Source: Maratus speciosus (taxonomy: Eukaryota; Arthropoda; Arachnida; Araneae; Salticidae). Taken from it: 64,000 nucleotides of DNA. The notes under the pieces are model-generated. The model worked only from the letters and a program-made list of their open reading frames with translations, ran no database searches and was not told where the DNA came from. Numbering within the stretch: the first letter of the stretch is position 1; each line of letters opens with the position of its first letter. The translations under genes were made by a program, and so were the position numbers. The DNA lies in assembly GCA_963932465.1 (NCBI GenBank), contig OZ010787.1, positions 12,707,284 through 12,771,283 on the forward strand. The letters are read 5' to 3'. Below are positions 1 through 12,346 of the stretch, piece after piece.

Positions 1-1320
1 CAATGTCTCGACCGAGTTCGTTGGCCAGCTTCATCCGCCATTTTGTTTCAAAATGGCGGCCATTTAAAATTTTTTTAAAAAATTTTAAATTTGAAATGTG
101 GTACCAAAGAATTGAAAATGGAAAAATATTTTTTTCTTATGTATTTGACCTTTATACAAAGATTCCGGATCAGTTTTTGTTTCATCTATATCTTAAAAAA
201 TGGCTGAGTTATAGCATTTTGAATTTCTAGCGTGGCTGACATTTTGAAACGTCCTGAATTTTGTCACGCGATAAAAGGCGTATTTATGAACCGATTTGGA
301 TGTAACTTCGTTTGTACATAGTACATACCAATGTCTCGACCGAGTTCATTGGCCAGCTTCATCCGCCATCTTGTTTAAAAATGGCAGCCATTTAAATTTT
401 TAAGAAACATTTAAATTTGAAATGTGGTACCAAAAAATTGAAAATTTAAAAAATATTTTTTTCTTATGTATTTGACCTTGATACAAAGATTCCGGAGCAG
501 TTTTTGTTTCGTCTATATCTTAAAAAATGGCTGAGTTATAGCATTTTGAACTTCTAGCGTGGCTGACATTTTGAAACGTCCTGATATTTGTCACGTGATA
601 ACAGGCGTATTTATGAACCGATTTGAATGTACCTTGGTGTGTACATAGTACATACAAATATCTCAACCGAGTGCGTTGGCCAGCTTCATCCGCCATCTTG
701 TTTAAAAATGGCGGCCATTTAAAAAATTTAAAATTTAAAATGAGATACCAAAAAATTGGAAAACGAAAAAGATTTTTTTCGTATGTGTTTGACCTTAATA
801 CAAAGATTCCGGAACAGTTTTTGTTTCGTCTATATCTAAAAAAAGGGCTGAGTTATAGCATTTTGAATTTCTATTGTGGCTGACATTTTAAAACGACCTG
901 GTTTTGTCACGCGATAACAAGCATATTTCTGAACCGATTTGGATGTTACTTGGTCTGTACATAGTACATACCAATGTCTCGAACGAGTTCGTTGGCCAGC
1001 TTCATTCGCCATCTTGTTTCAAAAGGGTTGCCATTTAAAAAAAATTAAATTTAAAATTTAAAATGAAGTATTAAAAAATTGGAAAATGAAAAAGATTTTT
1101 TTATGTGTTTGGCCTTGATACAAAGATTCCGGAGCAGATTTTGTTTCTGAAAATTTGTTCTTTTGTTTATATCTTTAAAAAATGGTTGAATTATAGCACT
1201 TTGAATTTCTAGTATGGCTAACATTTTGAAACGATCTTGTATTTGTCACGCGATAACACACGTATTCGCCTATTTCCATGTAAGAAGGCACGTGGATAGT
1301 ATACATCAACATCTCTGCCG
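1..1320. repeat. ~325 bp tandem repeat, about four copies
   Basis: Copies begin near 1, 329, 656 and 972 with variants of CAATGTCTCGACCGAG, and a decayed fifth start lies near 1307, giving periods of about 316-335 bp. Each unit repeats the same order of phrases: a CATCCGCCAT stretch, an A/T-rich block, GATACAAAGATTCCGG, then AATGGCTGAGTTATAGC. The first copy starts at the window edge, so the array probably extends to the left. Copies differ by scattered substitutions and small indels, so the array is not a recent homogenised satellite. Open frames inside it are not conserved between copies and look non-coding. Confidence 0.85.
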
Positions 1321-1876
1321 AATATAAGTTACTTTAAATAAAAGCAGCTTGGATAAAGCTGACTAATTTCGCGAAATTTTCGTAGAATTTTAGTATTGAA
1401 TCTCCTATATTCGGTTGCCACTAAATTGAGCTTCGTGTGTTTGAATAATATAAGTTGGCTTTTTTAAAATAAGGAATTTGAAAGCTACCTCTTCCTCCCG
1501 GCACTGGCCGGAAGGACTTTTTTTTTCCTTTATTCTAAAGTACATTAATTTTTTGAATGAATCTTTATTTGAATATTGAAAAGTCTAAGAGTCTAAGTAA
1601 TCATTAATGCTGCTATTGTGTAATTTCTCTGTTAGGAACACATAGCAATCTAACATTTCTTTGAAAATCTGTATGCAGTATTCTTTAAAAGAATTTTAAT
1701 TGTATGTTAAGAAAAATCGGAATATTTGTAGAAATTGTATTTTTTGTAGAATTTGTAGAAATTGGCCGGGCATGGCCTAATTTATTTTTGAACGGACTGG
1801 GCCGGGCCTGTTTTCACTGATTTCTGTGCCGGCCGGGTCGCGAACTTTCGAAAATATAAACGGGCCGGGCCCTGAC

Positions 1877-2115
1877 CAGAGTTGGGCAAATATGTAATCG
1901 CAATTATCCGCGATGAAATTACAAATTAATTGGATGTAATTGATTATAGTTATACACATTCAAATGCAGAAGTTCCGTCAAATAGGATGGGGGTGGTTCA
2001 GGCTACAGTGTTGCAAGAATTTGTTACGACATATAACTTTAACTATAATTAATTACACGCAATTAAAATGCAATTACATTGCAGATAATTGCAATTGCAA
2101 ATTTGCCCAAGTCAG
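1877..2115. mobile_element. hAT-like MITE with degenerate 8 bp target duplication
   Basis: The ends are inverted repeats: CAGAGTTGGGCAAAT on the left and the complement of CTGACTTGGGCAAAT on the right. The inversion continues inward through related GCAATTATC and AATTAATTATAG sequence. The flanking 8-mers GCCCTGAC and ACCCTGGT share five bases, consistent with a decayed 8 bp duplication as hAT elements make. It sits in GC-richer sequence with repeated GGCCGGGCC words (1760-1876), probably another old repeat. Confidence 0.6.
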
Positions 2116-2159
2116 ACCCTGGTCTGGAAATTCCGGTCTCTAATTCAAGGCTGTCTAAC

Positions 2160-3269
2160 GTGTCTCCCGCAGGCGCTATAGTGGTGCCCTTTGAAGGTTT
2201 TCTTGGCGCCCATTCGAATCTTTCTTCTTAGTGTAGCTATTTTATAAATTAGAAATACACTTTAAAGTATGCTTTCTTTAAAATCAATAATATTTGAATG
2301 GGGTCCTTTTAATTGTTACCAATGACCATTATTTATTGTTAATATTATTAATTTGTTATTTTGTGCTTAAGGTTTATGGCCCCTTCACTTACAAAATTTT
2401 TGAGATAGGTTGGCCTTCTGAAAAATGTAATTTTAAATTTACTATCCTTTATATTATTTCTACAAATTATTGTTAAATATAGTTTCTAAGTCGTAGAGGA
2501 TTTTTGGCTATCACCGTAAGATGTATATGCATCATATAAGATGCTTGTGACGTGTAAGTCTACCATTATTCGTGGTCTGATTATCGCAGGGGACATTTTT
2601 ACCAGTATTTCCGAATAGTAATTGTCATCTTATTTATGACAGGTAATTCTGCAATAAGGAGAAGATTGCTATTTAAAAATGGAAAAGAAGCCAGTGGAAT
2701 TTACCCCCTGTAGTAATAAAACCGTATTATGCTTTACCACTACAGTGAGATAATAGTGTTGCATGTTTTCAGCCATGTGAATTATGGCGCCTTTCATTGT
2801 TTGCAACATAGACTTCTAATATAACCTTATTAGATTATATATTCCTTCAATTTCTCCTCTAAGGTTTACAACTACATGAGGTGCGCCTCTGTTTATTGAA
2901 AGGTTGGACATGTCTATGTCTAAATCAGTTATTATGAGACTCGAAAGCAGAATAAAACGAAATAAATAAATAATAAAAAAAAAAAGAATTCAGTATCTAT
3001 AAAAAAAAGTTTGTCTCTGGTAAATCTACAAAACATAATTAAGATGCCAAGAAAATTTAATACTCTTTAGTTTATTTAAATTAAGGAATTTTTTTCTAAG
3101 TATTTGCTTCTCAACTGAAATCTTTGGCGCCTTTACTTCTTCGGCGTCCTTGTGCGCCGCACACTTTGCACACTGGGTCGGCGCGCCCCTGCTTACGATT
3201 CCAGATGGTATCTGAAAATGATGAAAATCATGCAGAACATGTTTGGTTATAACAAAATTTGTTAAACTA
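2160..3269. other. No gene recognised; AT-rich spacer
   Basis: I see no coding signal here. Short GC-richer patches near 2165-2215 and 3120-3195 contain GGCGCC-type words and look like scraps of old transposons, but I could not assign them. Confidence 0.5.
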
Positions 3270-3655
3270 TCGTAAATGTATGCTTAATGTGTAATTCGTT
3301 AAAAAATGGCCCCCTAATTTTTTTTTTTTCGCTCACACATATTCCCATACTTATATTATGTCCTCCAAAAAATTTCACAACATTTTGAACAACAGTTTCG
3401 TCTGTAGACAACTTTAAAATAGGGTCGATTAATTATGAACATCCTGTAAATAAAATTTCTAAAATATCTTAATGCTACACATGTAATTTATTAAAAATCG
3501 CCCTCTGGTGGTGAAATTTTAAACTAATTTTATTTTTTTTTTAGCTTAAACAAATTCCCATCCCTTTTATGAATTCCCAAAATTTCACAACTTTATGAGC
3601 AATAGTTTTGTCTGTAGACAACTTCAAAGTAGGGTCGTTTAATTATGGTCACCAG
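3270..3655. repeat. Two-copy tandem repeat, period about 200 bp
   Basis: The block around 3270-3448 is repeated at about 3468-3652. Both copies share AAATTTCACAAC, then GTCTGTAGACAACTT, then TAGGGTCG and TTAATTATG in the same order, with many substitutions. This looks like an old local duplication. No coding potential is visible. Confidence 0.7.
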
Positions 3656-3830
3656 GTACTTAACCAATTGAGTTCCCGTTTGATGAAAAATACCAAAAAA
3701 GCCCATTTGATGTCAAAATTTAGGTGTTCGTATTGGGAATTTCAAAGTTTGGCTGCGATTTCAGTATGAAGATAATCTCCTAAGTATATGAATATATATA
3801 TTTGATGAATTAAAGGAAGATATCGCACAC

Positions 3831-4137
3831 CCGCAAGAAAAGTGACACATCTCGCAAAAATTCATTATTCCACTAATACGTCTGTCATACGTACGTCTTT
3901 CTACACAAAAAGTTTCAGAAGCGTAGTTATACGGAAAATTACTTTATTACGCTATATGCCCATTTGTGACCACAGAAGAGGGGTCTTCATTCTTAATGCT
4001 TTTACGTTTTTCTGTGTGTTTCTACTCCTGCACACAGGCTAAGTGCTATAATTTCATGCTAAAGGAAAATCATGCAAATTTTCTTTTGCCTCTCCTGTGA
4101 AATTTACTTTTGTCTAGATGTGTCACTTTTCTTGCGG
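3831..4137. mobile_element. Palindromic MITE, 22 bp perfect terminal inverted repeats
   Basis: CCGCAAGAAAAGTGACACAT at 3831 is matched by its exact complement ending at 4137, and the perfect arm is 22 bp. The 260 bp between the arms hold only a fortuitous open frame. I could not define a target duplication, because the similarity may extend a few imperfect bases beyond the arms. Confidence 0.7.
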
Positions 4138-4162
4138 ATGAGTGATTTAATTTAGTCGAATG

Positions 4163-4231
4163 ACTTTTTTTTTGGGGGGGGGGGGGGGGACTTTTTCTGT
4201 ATGTCTACCATTTTATATATATATATATATT
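4163..4231. repeat. Poly-T/poly-G junction followed by (TA)n
   Basis: A T tract runs directly into a tract of about 16 G, and a (TA)n microsatellite follows at about 4215-4231. Poly-A/T tracts abutting poly-C/G tracts recur through the window. Confidence 0.8.
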
Positions 4232-4400
4232 ACAAACCAATACTAATTATCAACAACTAATGTGAATGCATATGTAAAAGAATTTATTCAGATATATTTT
4301 GATATCTTTTCATTCTGAATGTCGAATTCTTTTTGAACTATTTTCTTATTAATGGTGTCTTATATATTTTTTAAATATATAGCAATGGTAGCTAAATGTA

Positions 4401-4851
4401 CCAGGTGTCCCAAAAATGACTGATGGATTTTAAAATTCAATAACTGGCAAACGGTGACAGATATTAAAAATTATTGAAGGAGTGTTATGTAAGATGTCAG
4501 GCGTTTTTATGCTGCGATTCTCAGTTTTAATTACACTTAGCATCGATAGATGGCGCTGCAAGCAATAACCGCTAAATTCAGGCTTGATTTTTCAGCCTCT
4601 CTCTTCTTCCATGCGAAAAAAGGAGATGAAAATGTATTGAATGGATCCCGAAGTACCAAAAATCGGATCTGGACTGAGTGCCTATTGCTATCAGCGCCAT
4701 CTATTGTTTGAAATTTGAACTAAAATCAAGAATCTCAGTACAAAAACTCCTGACATCATACATAACCCTCCTGAAAGAATTCTACAAATATATGTCACCG
4801 TTTGAAAGTTATTGAATTTTAAAATCCATCAGTCATTTTTGGGACACCCGG
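4401..4851. mobile_element. 451 bp long-TIR MITE with TA target duplication (mariner-like)
   Basis: The left end CCAGGTGTCCCAAAAATGAC and the right end are inverted copies that match over about 65 bp, including AATTCAATAACT and CAAACGGTGACA. TA lies immediately outside both ends (4399-4400 and 4852-4853), the target site of Tc1/mariner-type elements. Further inward the arms keep imperfect complementarity around a GATGGCGCTG motif. It encodes no transposase, so any movement would have needed an enzyme in trans. Confidence 0.8.
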
Positions 4852-4853
4852 TA

Positions 4854-7201
4854 TTTAGCAATCTTATAAATATATATAAGAAAAATGGCAAAAGCGTCCT
4901 ATTTTTACATTCTATGCAATTCTTATTTTATTTTTATTTTTTCTGTTCGATGGCCCCAGTTGCGCTTGAATTGTACTGCATACAGGTCTATACTCAGTGC
5001 GTTTTTTGAATACCGTTTTCTCTATCCAAGAGGAAATTTCCGTTGCAAATTTCGTAAAAAGAAAAAAAAAAATCTTGCACGATTTACCCCCAGGAATACT
5101 GGTACTCGAAAAACAGACCACTGGGAACCCTGATCTTGAATGAACTGCAAGATAACTTTTTTTTTTTTCATTTTAGACGCTTTTAATCATTAAACTTAAT
5201 TGAAAATATTTAATTAGTTAACTTTTAGTGTTTCGCATTACTCAAAATATGTTAAATACTTTGTACTTTTAAATTTGAGTTTAATTAACTTGTATCGTGA
5301 ATGACACAATATTTTCTTTCGCATGCGAAAGAATGTTTTCTCTTTCATTTAAAATCAAAAATTGGCACACTTTCCTTTAGCTAGTTGCCTGAAAATAACC
5401 CAAGGAACATCCCATCTATCGGAGGACGTATTTTCCACCTCCGCAATTTTACGATCCCGTTTTCTCCTTTCAAACGTAACCACCGTGTTTCTTCCGTTGC
5501 AGTGCTGTTTAAATTCTGTTACACAAAATTAGATCTCAATTTTTTGTGCAATTGGGCGGAAACCGTTTTGTTGTCAAGATATTTACAGCTGATCCATTTT
5601 TGTTAATAGCCTGATAATTAACTAGATGATATTTCTTCAACAAAGGATAATAACCTTGTAAAAAGGTCATACATTTCTTCTCCATCTGTAGACTTTAAAA
5701 GTGAGACACATTAATTATTAGTATAAATGAAATTTTATTATTTTTTAGAACTATGCATAAATGAGTTAGAAGTGAAAATTCGCAGTTCTTATGCTGAATA
5801 TGAGTTTAAATGTATTGTAAATAATTTCATATATTTTTATTTTACTTTTAAATAATTTCTGAAAAATTAACGTATTTTTGCAGTATTTTCTAATTCTTCA
5901 AATATAATTTTGCAATATGTTTAGAATATTTTCTATTAAAAAAACAATAATAAATTATTTATTCAGCAAAAGCAATTTAATGCTTTCTTTTTTTAAATGT
6001 CCAAAGTGTATTTACAAGATTGAAAACTAATCTCAAAATCTATCGCCATGTGTATTTCTAGATGAAACCATACTAAAATATAGTTTTCAATTTCTTACAT
6101 ATATCCTCCTCGGACCCTATGTATCCTATAGGATACACATATTTTTTAAAAATTTCACGTATATAAATAATGTTAAAAAATAAGATTGGTGTGAATGGAG
6201 ACTGACAGATAGCAGAACTAAACAAAATGCGTTTCTTATAGCGCTTTTTTAGCGAAATACGTGTTATATCAAAATGACTTGCAGCAAAAATGTGCGAAAT
6301 GAACGAAAACGTAAATAATTTGTGTGTACGTTAAGATACTATTTGTAGAGTCCATTTAGTAATAAAAAAAATATTAAATGTGTAATTTTGTTTTTCATTG
6401 TTTTTTTTTAATTCAAAAAAATAAAAATAATATAATAATCTTAACACATTGTCAAAAAATGTACTTATTGAGTTCTCATGTATCAGCAAATTTAATGTAC
6501 AAAAAATAAATTATTTTCGCTTTTCAATCTTTTTTAGTTGTCAGTTTAATATAAATTCATAACTGAAGTAAATATTATGTATATATATATAATGGATAAT
6601 ACGCAATGGTTAATTTAAAAAAAAAGGGGGGGGGGCATTTGATTTATAACTACGTTGCTAATACACATTTTATAATGGATGTTGATTAGATACTTTTATA
6701 TGTATAATGGTGTAGTTATATTTATATATTTATCAATTCATATTAAATTTATCAATATTAATTAATATTTAATAAAGTTAACGATTAACTTGTATTTAAA
6801 TTTTAGCCTACTCAGGACACAATCATATCAATTTCTAATAGTATGCTATCTTAAATGAGAATAAAATGTATAATGAGTGTGTTATACCTAATGCTATGAC
6901 AGTATGGATTTTAATTTGGTAATTTGTTTTGTTTTTTTTCCTCTGTCCTTTTTAATCTTGTTTCATTTTGAACTTAATTGGTGTTCAATGGTTTATTTCT
7001 CTGTTTTCTGTGTGTAGTAGTCCCAAATTCATATTTTTTAGCTAATTTATGGCTAATATGAAGATAAAACCACACATTTTATTCGTGGAACTTAGGCAGA
7101 ATCATCAGGTCCCAAATGCCTTAAGTCCTACAAATTTCCATCATTCCATTTCTGTTATTCAATTTCTTCTGTTTTTTACTATGGTGTTGGAATCTATGAT
7201 A
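4854..7201. other. No gene recognised; AT-rich intergenic sequence
   Basis: The stretch is strongly A/T-rich with short homopolymers and a run of G at about 6627. The open frames at 4885-5133, 5385-5606 and 7049-7240 have no recognisable domain and no supporting context, so I do not call them genes. Confidence 0.5.
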
Positions 7202-7363
7202 AGAGCCTACTTTAGTCAAACGAAAAGACGCGTTCGCTAATACTAATCCTATGGAAGAAATTTATAAAGATATCTCGGTCGCATTTCAATATTTTTAATT
7301 TTGTATTTGATAACTGAGATCGATCTGTATGCAGCCCGTTTTTTACTTTTTAGATTTTGATTG

Positions 7364-7400
<37 letters not shown>

Positions 7401-7641
7401 GGATGCTTTTACTTTTGAAACCGGTTTCCAAAATGAGTGTCCTCATTAAAAATGCCTGTAAAGAAAATCGAAAAAGTAAACACCGGTCTTGTACAGATCG
7501 ATCTCAACTATTCAATGCCCCCCCCCCCAAAAAAAAAAAAAAATCAAAAAAATTTTAAATTTAAACGAGATATCTTTATAAATGTCTTCCATAGGATTAG
7601 CATTAGCGAACGGGTCTTTTAGTTTGACTGAAGTAGGCTCT
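7202..7641. mobile_element. 440 bp palindromic MITE with TA target duplication
   Basis: The left end AGAGCCTACTTTAGTCAAAC and the complementary right end match over about 80 bp, including CGTTCGCTAAT and ATCCTATGGAAGA, and are flanked by TA on both sides. A second inverted pair, GAGATCGATCTGTA and TACAGATCGATCTC, lies further in. The centre holds long poly-T and poly-C/poly-A tracts. Small open frames here arise from the homopolymers. Confidence 0.8.
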
Positions 7642-8109
7642 TAAGTGTGTTGGGGGAACTGTATTTGTTAATGTCATTTTATTCATAATTTCAGTTTTTG
7701 TTGGTGGTTGGTAATGTGTATTTTAATGGCTATATAATCCTGGGGTCTGAAGAGGATAAGAAAAATTAATTTAAAACATGTTGTTGTAAATAATAAGCTT
7801 CAAATATAGCTTTTAGTCAAAGAATAATTTATTCAGTAATTGTAATTAAATAAAACAGTAACAAAAACTTTACGTGAAAATTATAAATTTTCATTTGGCT
7901 AATCTATTCTTTACTGTCAGTTTTTTATTCTGTTTTGTATATACATATATGAATTGTGAATATGTAGCTCCTTTGAAGATTCTATATCATATTCACAATT
8001 TTTATTTTTGTATTTTAACTCTATATTGTTTAATTTTACATATATATACCTATATGGGGGGGAGGGGTGAGCTTGAATTTAAACATATTGAAACATAACT
8101 TGCTAGAAT

Positions 8110-8460
8110 GGAAGTAATAAAATAATTTGCCTCGGGACCTTGCTGATTGACCGAATTTCTTTAATTCACACTTCTATGATATATCCAATGACTGGGAGTT
8201 GGATCGTTAAGGAAGCCCCAAGAGCCATATTAATTTAAAGACTTGCATAGTTAGATTATGATTATTAGATCAATTGCAAATCATATTCGTGCGCTTCCGC
8301 TATTTGTTTAACGCTTGCAATATTTTCCAGCAAGGGGCGGAGGTATCAAATTGGAAGGGTAGTTAACTTTAATTAGATTTTCATTAATACCCGAGTCTGC
8401 AACGTGAGGAAGGGCTGGCCAAGCCTGGTTGCATCACTAGCCACAAACTCTTGCAAATTT
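8110..8460. mobile_element. Degenerate repeat, same family as 25491-25835
   Basis: CTCGGGACCTTGCTGATTGACCGAAT near 8130 and the body from about 8316 to 8460 align loosely in the same order with the intronic copy at 25491-25835, which has a tRNA-like head. The 1.29 kb tandem duplication starts inside this repeat at 8369, so the 3' part is present twice locally. Confidence 0.4.
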
Positions 8461-9652
8461 CATTTTGTCTTTAATTTGGTTGCAATTTAGTATCTAAAAG
8501 TAATAAATGCTGGTTTGAGAAACAAATGTTAAAAGGGGCAGGATTAGACATTAAAAGTTTGAAAAATATTTAATTTAAAAAATGATTTTAATATTTTTGA
8601 TGAAATTTTTAACAAGCGCAATTGCGAATAAATGCTTTTATGCTTGCCACTTTCCTCTTGATAACGTTCACGAACGTTTGACAGCACCGCTAACGTTTCT
8701 TTTTTATTCTTTATTCCGGACCTGTGACAAACATGGTCATAATTCGTGTCACAAACACGCACGGAACTATTTCTTATGCAAGTTCCTGATGCCGGTCACA
8801 GAAAAAGTAGGATTTTACTTATTTGTACACCTAGTAATTGATAAATTTGCTTCTCGTCAGAAAGAGCTCGATTTGTTTTGAAATTTTATTTTTGAACCAC
8901 ATTGTAACATTACTCAGCTATGTCTATGTGTATTTAAAAAAAAAACTTCAAATTTGTTTTACGTATACAGGGCGGGAATAAAGATACCTGATCAGAGTCA
9001 ACCCGCATAAAAAATACGTGCCTGATGGTTTGTGTAAAATATGGAAAGATGGCCGCCAAGCCCATCATGCATAATTTAAAAAAATTTAATTTTCAGAAAC
9101 ACGTTATGATGTATTTAGTAAAGGAGAAAAGGCTTTCTATCAACGCATACTTAGGTACTCGACTTACGTATGGTAAATTTTTAATAAAAAAATGTTAAAT
9201 AAGTACCATAATATAAGCTTGGAAATTTGATATCACACTATTTTTTAGCCACAACTTTCCCCTTTTTTCTTTTCTTTTTTCTTTTTTTTTTTTTTTTTGC
9301 TTGGCTTTTTTTTTACTTTTGAAAAGTTGTTTTTTAGTAGATATCAGGCCTTTTTTTTTTTAAACAGATTATATATAATTGAAATAATTCTACTCGCTAA
9401 AATTAGTCCTTGTATAGCCTTTATCAGCAGGGAACAAACACGATAGTATACATTTTGTTTACCTATCATTCATTTTTTAGAGTAATTAATAATTTAAAAG
9501 TAAGGAAAGTCAATTTCTTCTTTCAAAGTATCAGTCTTTCTCAATTTATATCTCCTTAAAAGTTTCTATGAAGGATGAAAATTTAGTAAAAATAAAATAG
9601 TCAAAATAAAATATATATTACAGTTTGTCTGTCAGTTAATTGTTTGTTCTAA
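8369..9652. repeat. Tandem duplication, first copy (1.28 kb)
   Basis: This segment, starting TTAATTAGATTTTCATTAAT, is repeated at 9662-10944 with an offset of 1293 bp. The only difference I find is one base in a poly-T tract (17 versus 16 T near 9290 and 10580). Non-coding sequence this similar means a very recent duplication or an assembly artefact. Identical 99-residue open frames at 8582 and 9875 are a by-product of the duplication and resemble no known protein. Confidence 0.9.
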
Positions 9653-9661
9653 TTGTTGTTG

Positions 9662-10944
9662 TTAATTAGATTTTCATTAATACCCGAGTCTGCAACGTGA
9701 GGAAGGGCTGGCCAAGCCTGGTTGCATCACTAGCCACAAACTCTTGCAAATTTCATTTTGTCTTTAATTTGGTTGCAATTTAGTATCTAAAAGTAATAAA
9801 TGCTGGTTTGAGAAACAAATGTTAAAAGGGGCAGGATTAGACATTAAAAGTTTGAAAAATATTTAATTTAAAAAATGATTTTAATATTTTTGATGAAATT
9901 TTTAACAAGCGCAATTGCGAATAAATGCTTTTATGCTTGCCACTTTCCTCTTGATAACGTTCACGAACGTTTGACAGCACCGCTAACGTTTCTTTTTTAT
10001 TCTTTATTCCGGACCTGTGACAAACATGGTCATAATTCGTGTCACAAACACGCACGGAACTATTTCTTATGCAAGTTCCTGATGCCGGTCACAGAAAAAG
10101 TAGGATTTTACTTATTTGTACACCTAGTAATTGATAAATTTGCTTCTCGTCAGAAAGAGCTCGATTTGTTTTGAAATTTTATTTTTGAACCACATTGTAA
10201 CATTACTCAGCTATGTCTATGTGTATTTAAAAAAAAAACTTCAAATTTGTTTTACGTATACAGGGCGGGAATAAAGATACCTGATCAGAGTCAACCCGCA
10301 TAAAAAATACGTGCCTGATGGTTTGTGTAAAATATGGAAAGATGGCCGCCAAGCCCATCATGCATAATTTAAAAAAATTTAATTTTCAGAAACACGTTAT
10401 GATGTATTTAGTAAAGGAGAAAAGGCTTTCTATCAACGCATACTTAGGTACTCGACTTACGTATGGTAAATTTTTAATAAAAAAATGTTAAATAAGTACC
10501 ATAATATAAGCTTGGAAATTTGATATCACACTATTTTTTAGCCACAACTTTCCCCTTTTTTCTTTTCTTTTTTCTTTTTTTTTTTTTTTTGCTTGGCTTT
10601 TTTTTTACTTTTGAAAAGTTGTTTTTTAGTAGATATCAGGCCTTTTTTTTTTTAAACAGATTATATATAATTGAAATAATTCTACTCGCTAAAATTAGTC
10701 CTTGTATAGCCTTTATCAGCAGGGAACAAACACGATAGTATACATTTTGTTTACCTATCATTCATTTTTTAGAGTAATTAATAATTTAAAAGTAAGGAAA
10801 GTCAATTTCTTCTTTCAAAGTATCAGTCTTTCTCAATTTATATCTCCTTAAAAGTTTCTATGAAGGATGAAAATTTAGTAAAAATAAAATAGTCAAAATA
10901 AAATATATATTACAGTTTGTCTGTCAGTTAATTGTTTGTTCTAA
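9662..10944. repeat. Tandem duplication, second copy
   Basis: Direct second copy of 8369-9652, separated from it by only about 9 bp (ATTGTTGTT-like spacer). The shared end is TTGTTTGTTCTAA, after which the flanks diverge. There are no terminal TG...CA ends, primer site or coding capacity, so the pair does not look like two LTRs. Confidence 0.9.
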
Positions 10945-11640
10945 CTTTTTTTTTTTTGCTGACGGTTTTGCAAAATAAATTTACCTTTACAAATACCTAC
11001 GGATAATCCGAGAATGAAGCCCCGCAGGCATCTAAAGAATCGAAGATCTGTCTAAAGAAGTAAATCTAGCAATTCTAGACATGATGAGGAAATATTTTTG
11101 ATAAAAAATCTAAAAATTTAAAGATATAAACTGTACATCTTCATTTACATCGGGTTATAGAGAAGAAAGAATAAATATGTAATTTTACTCAAGTCTGTTT
11201 ATCCATACCTATTTGCATAAATGTGAGAATATAATTTCGTATAAAAATTCCCGTAAATTGATTATCTTTAATAGTCTAGTAATATTAAAGCCGCATAAAC
11301 ATTAGAATTAAATTTTTTCCAGTTAAAAATTGCCTGAAATCTATAGTCTTATAGTTCGTCAAATCTGTTTTATGATTTTTTTTTATACCCAGACACCTTT
11401 TCTAAACTCTGACAAAAGATCACAGAAATACTGAAGTTATCCAAATACTTATATCTTTCTATCGTATTTTTTGAGGGGGGGAGGGGGGAGGAAAAGTGCT
11501 TAAGAACTTCGTTTTGTTCTTAGAATTCTGAATTAATCATTGAAAAGATCTACCTACATAAGTCTTGTTGCAGAATTTTCATTAGCTAAGAGTTGCATCA
11601 ACTTATACATCATGTGTGTATATTAAATTACTTTTGTAAA
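10945..11640. other. No gene recognised
   Basis: AT-rich spacer with a short G-rich tract near 11475. I see no gene or clear repeat boundary. Confidence 0.5.
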
Positions 11641-11811
11641 ATACTAGATGGGAGCCATTGATATTGTCAGAGCATTTGCCTACATTTTAAACTTAAGTCA
11701 TTTACAACTATTCATTCATTTTCTATACGAATTAAAGAAGTCGTTGTTTCCATGGCAACTGTACCTTTTAATATTGCTTGTTTGTTTTGTTGAACACATA
11801 TATATCAGATC

Positions 11812-11906
11812 ACGTGGGGATCGCGGCGGGATTTGAATCTACCCCACCTACGCTATCAAGCGATTAGCGGCGTGGTGTCTTATCCACTCAGCCACGGTGG
11901 GCCACA
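11812..11906 (-). mobile_element. tRNA-Ser-like sequence, probably a SINE head or tRNA pseudogene
   Basis: The minus strand reads GTGGCTGAGTGGATAAGACA, a good A box of the tRNA-Ser type. A CGCTAA anticodon-loop-like stretch, a variable arm and AGATTCAAATCCC in the place of the B box follow. The T stem is poor and the would-be acceptor strands do not pair, so a working tRNA is unlikely. About 110 bp away, TTGTTTCCATGGCAAC at 11747 recurs at 56269, which may mark the body of the same repeat. Confidence 0.5.
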
Positions 11907-12170
11907 ATTGCTTTCTCTAATACCAAGATACTCAAATTTAACCAGCTGCGCTTATAATTAGGCTCATAACAGAGTACATTTATATGTAAGAGTGGTGACA
12001 TATTCACAAGTCGTGTACTCATATTCAAGTTTTTGTCCAAAGTACAGTAACTCAGTTTTCAGTAATAGACGTGGAAGATTTCGATTAAACTAACCAGAAA
12101 AGTTTAAAAAAAACATTGGCTTTCTGATTTGATTTTATTCAAAATCGTCTCAACCAACCAAAGTTAATGT

Positions 12171-12340
12171 CCGGGATCCAGATAAATTTTTCTCTGTTAG
12201 TAAAATTAAATTGACCAATCAGTAGCCTCCATCCTTGCAGGCTTTTCGGTGTTTACTGCAAACATAAAGTTTTCAAAAATGCAGGCTTCTGATTGATCAG
12301 TCTCATCTCGCTAATAACGTAAAATCTATCTTGATCCCGG
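12171..12340. mobile_element. Palindromic MITE (GGATCCAGATAGATTTTT family), copy 1
   Basis: CCGGGATCCAGATAAATTTT at the left and its diverged complement at the right frame about 170 bp, with inverted GACCAATCAG/CTGATTGATC further in. The same arms, less diverged, appear at 22112-22267 and in part at 22330-22425. Confidence 0.7.
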
Positions 12341-12346
12341 CCTATT

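Noticed and set aside
3842..4042. 66-residue open frame
   Set aside because: It lies wholly inside the palindromic MITE at 3831-4137.
8582..10174. Two identical 99-residue open frames (8582-8881 and 9875-10174) and their antisense partners
   Set aside because: They are identical only because the DNA is tandemly duplicated. No domain, splice context or codon pattern supports coding.
8369..10944. LTR retrotransposon with the two 1.28 kb copies as LTRs
   Set aside because: The copies are about 9 bp apart with nothing between them, and they lack TG...CA ends.
11812..11906. Functional tRNA-Ser gene
   Set aside because: The acceptor ends do not pair and the T stem is poor; a SINE head or pseudogene fits better.
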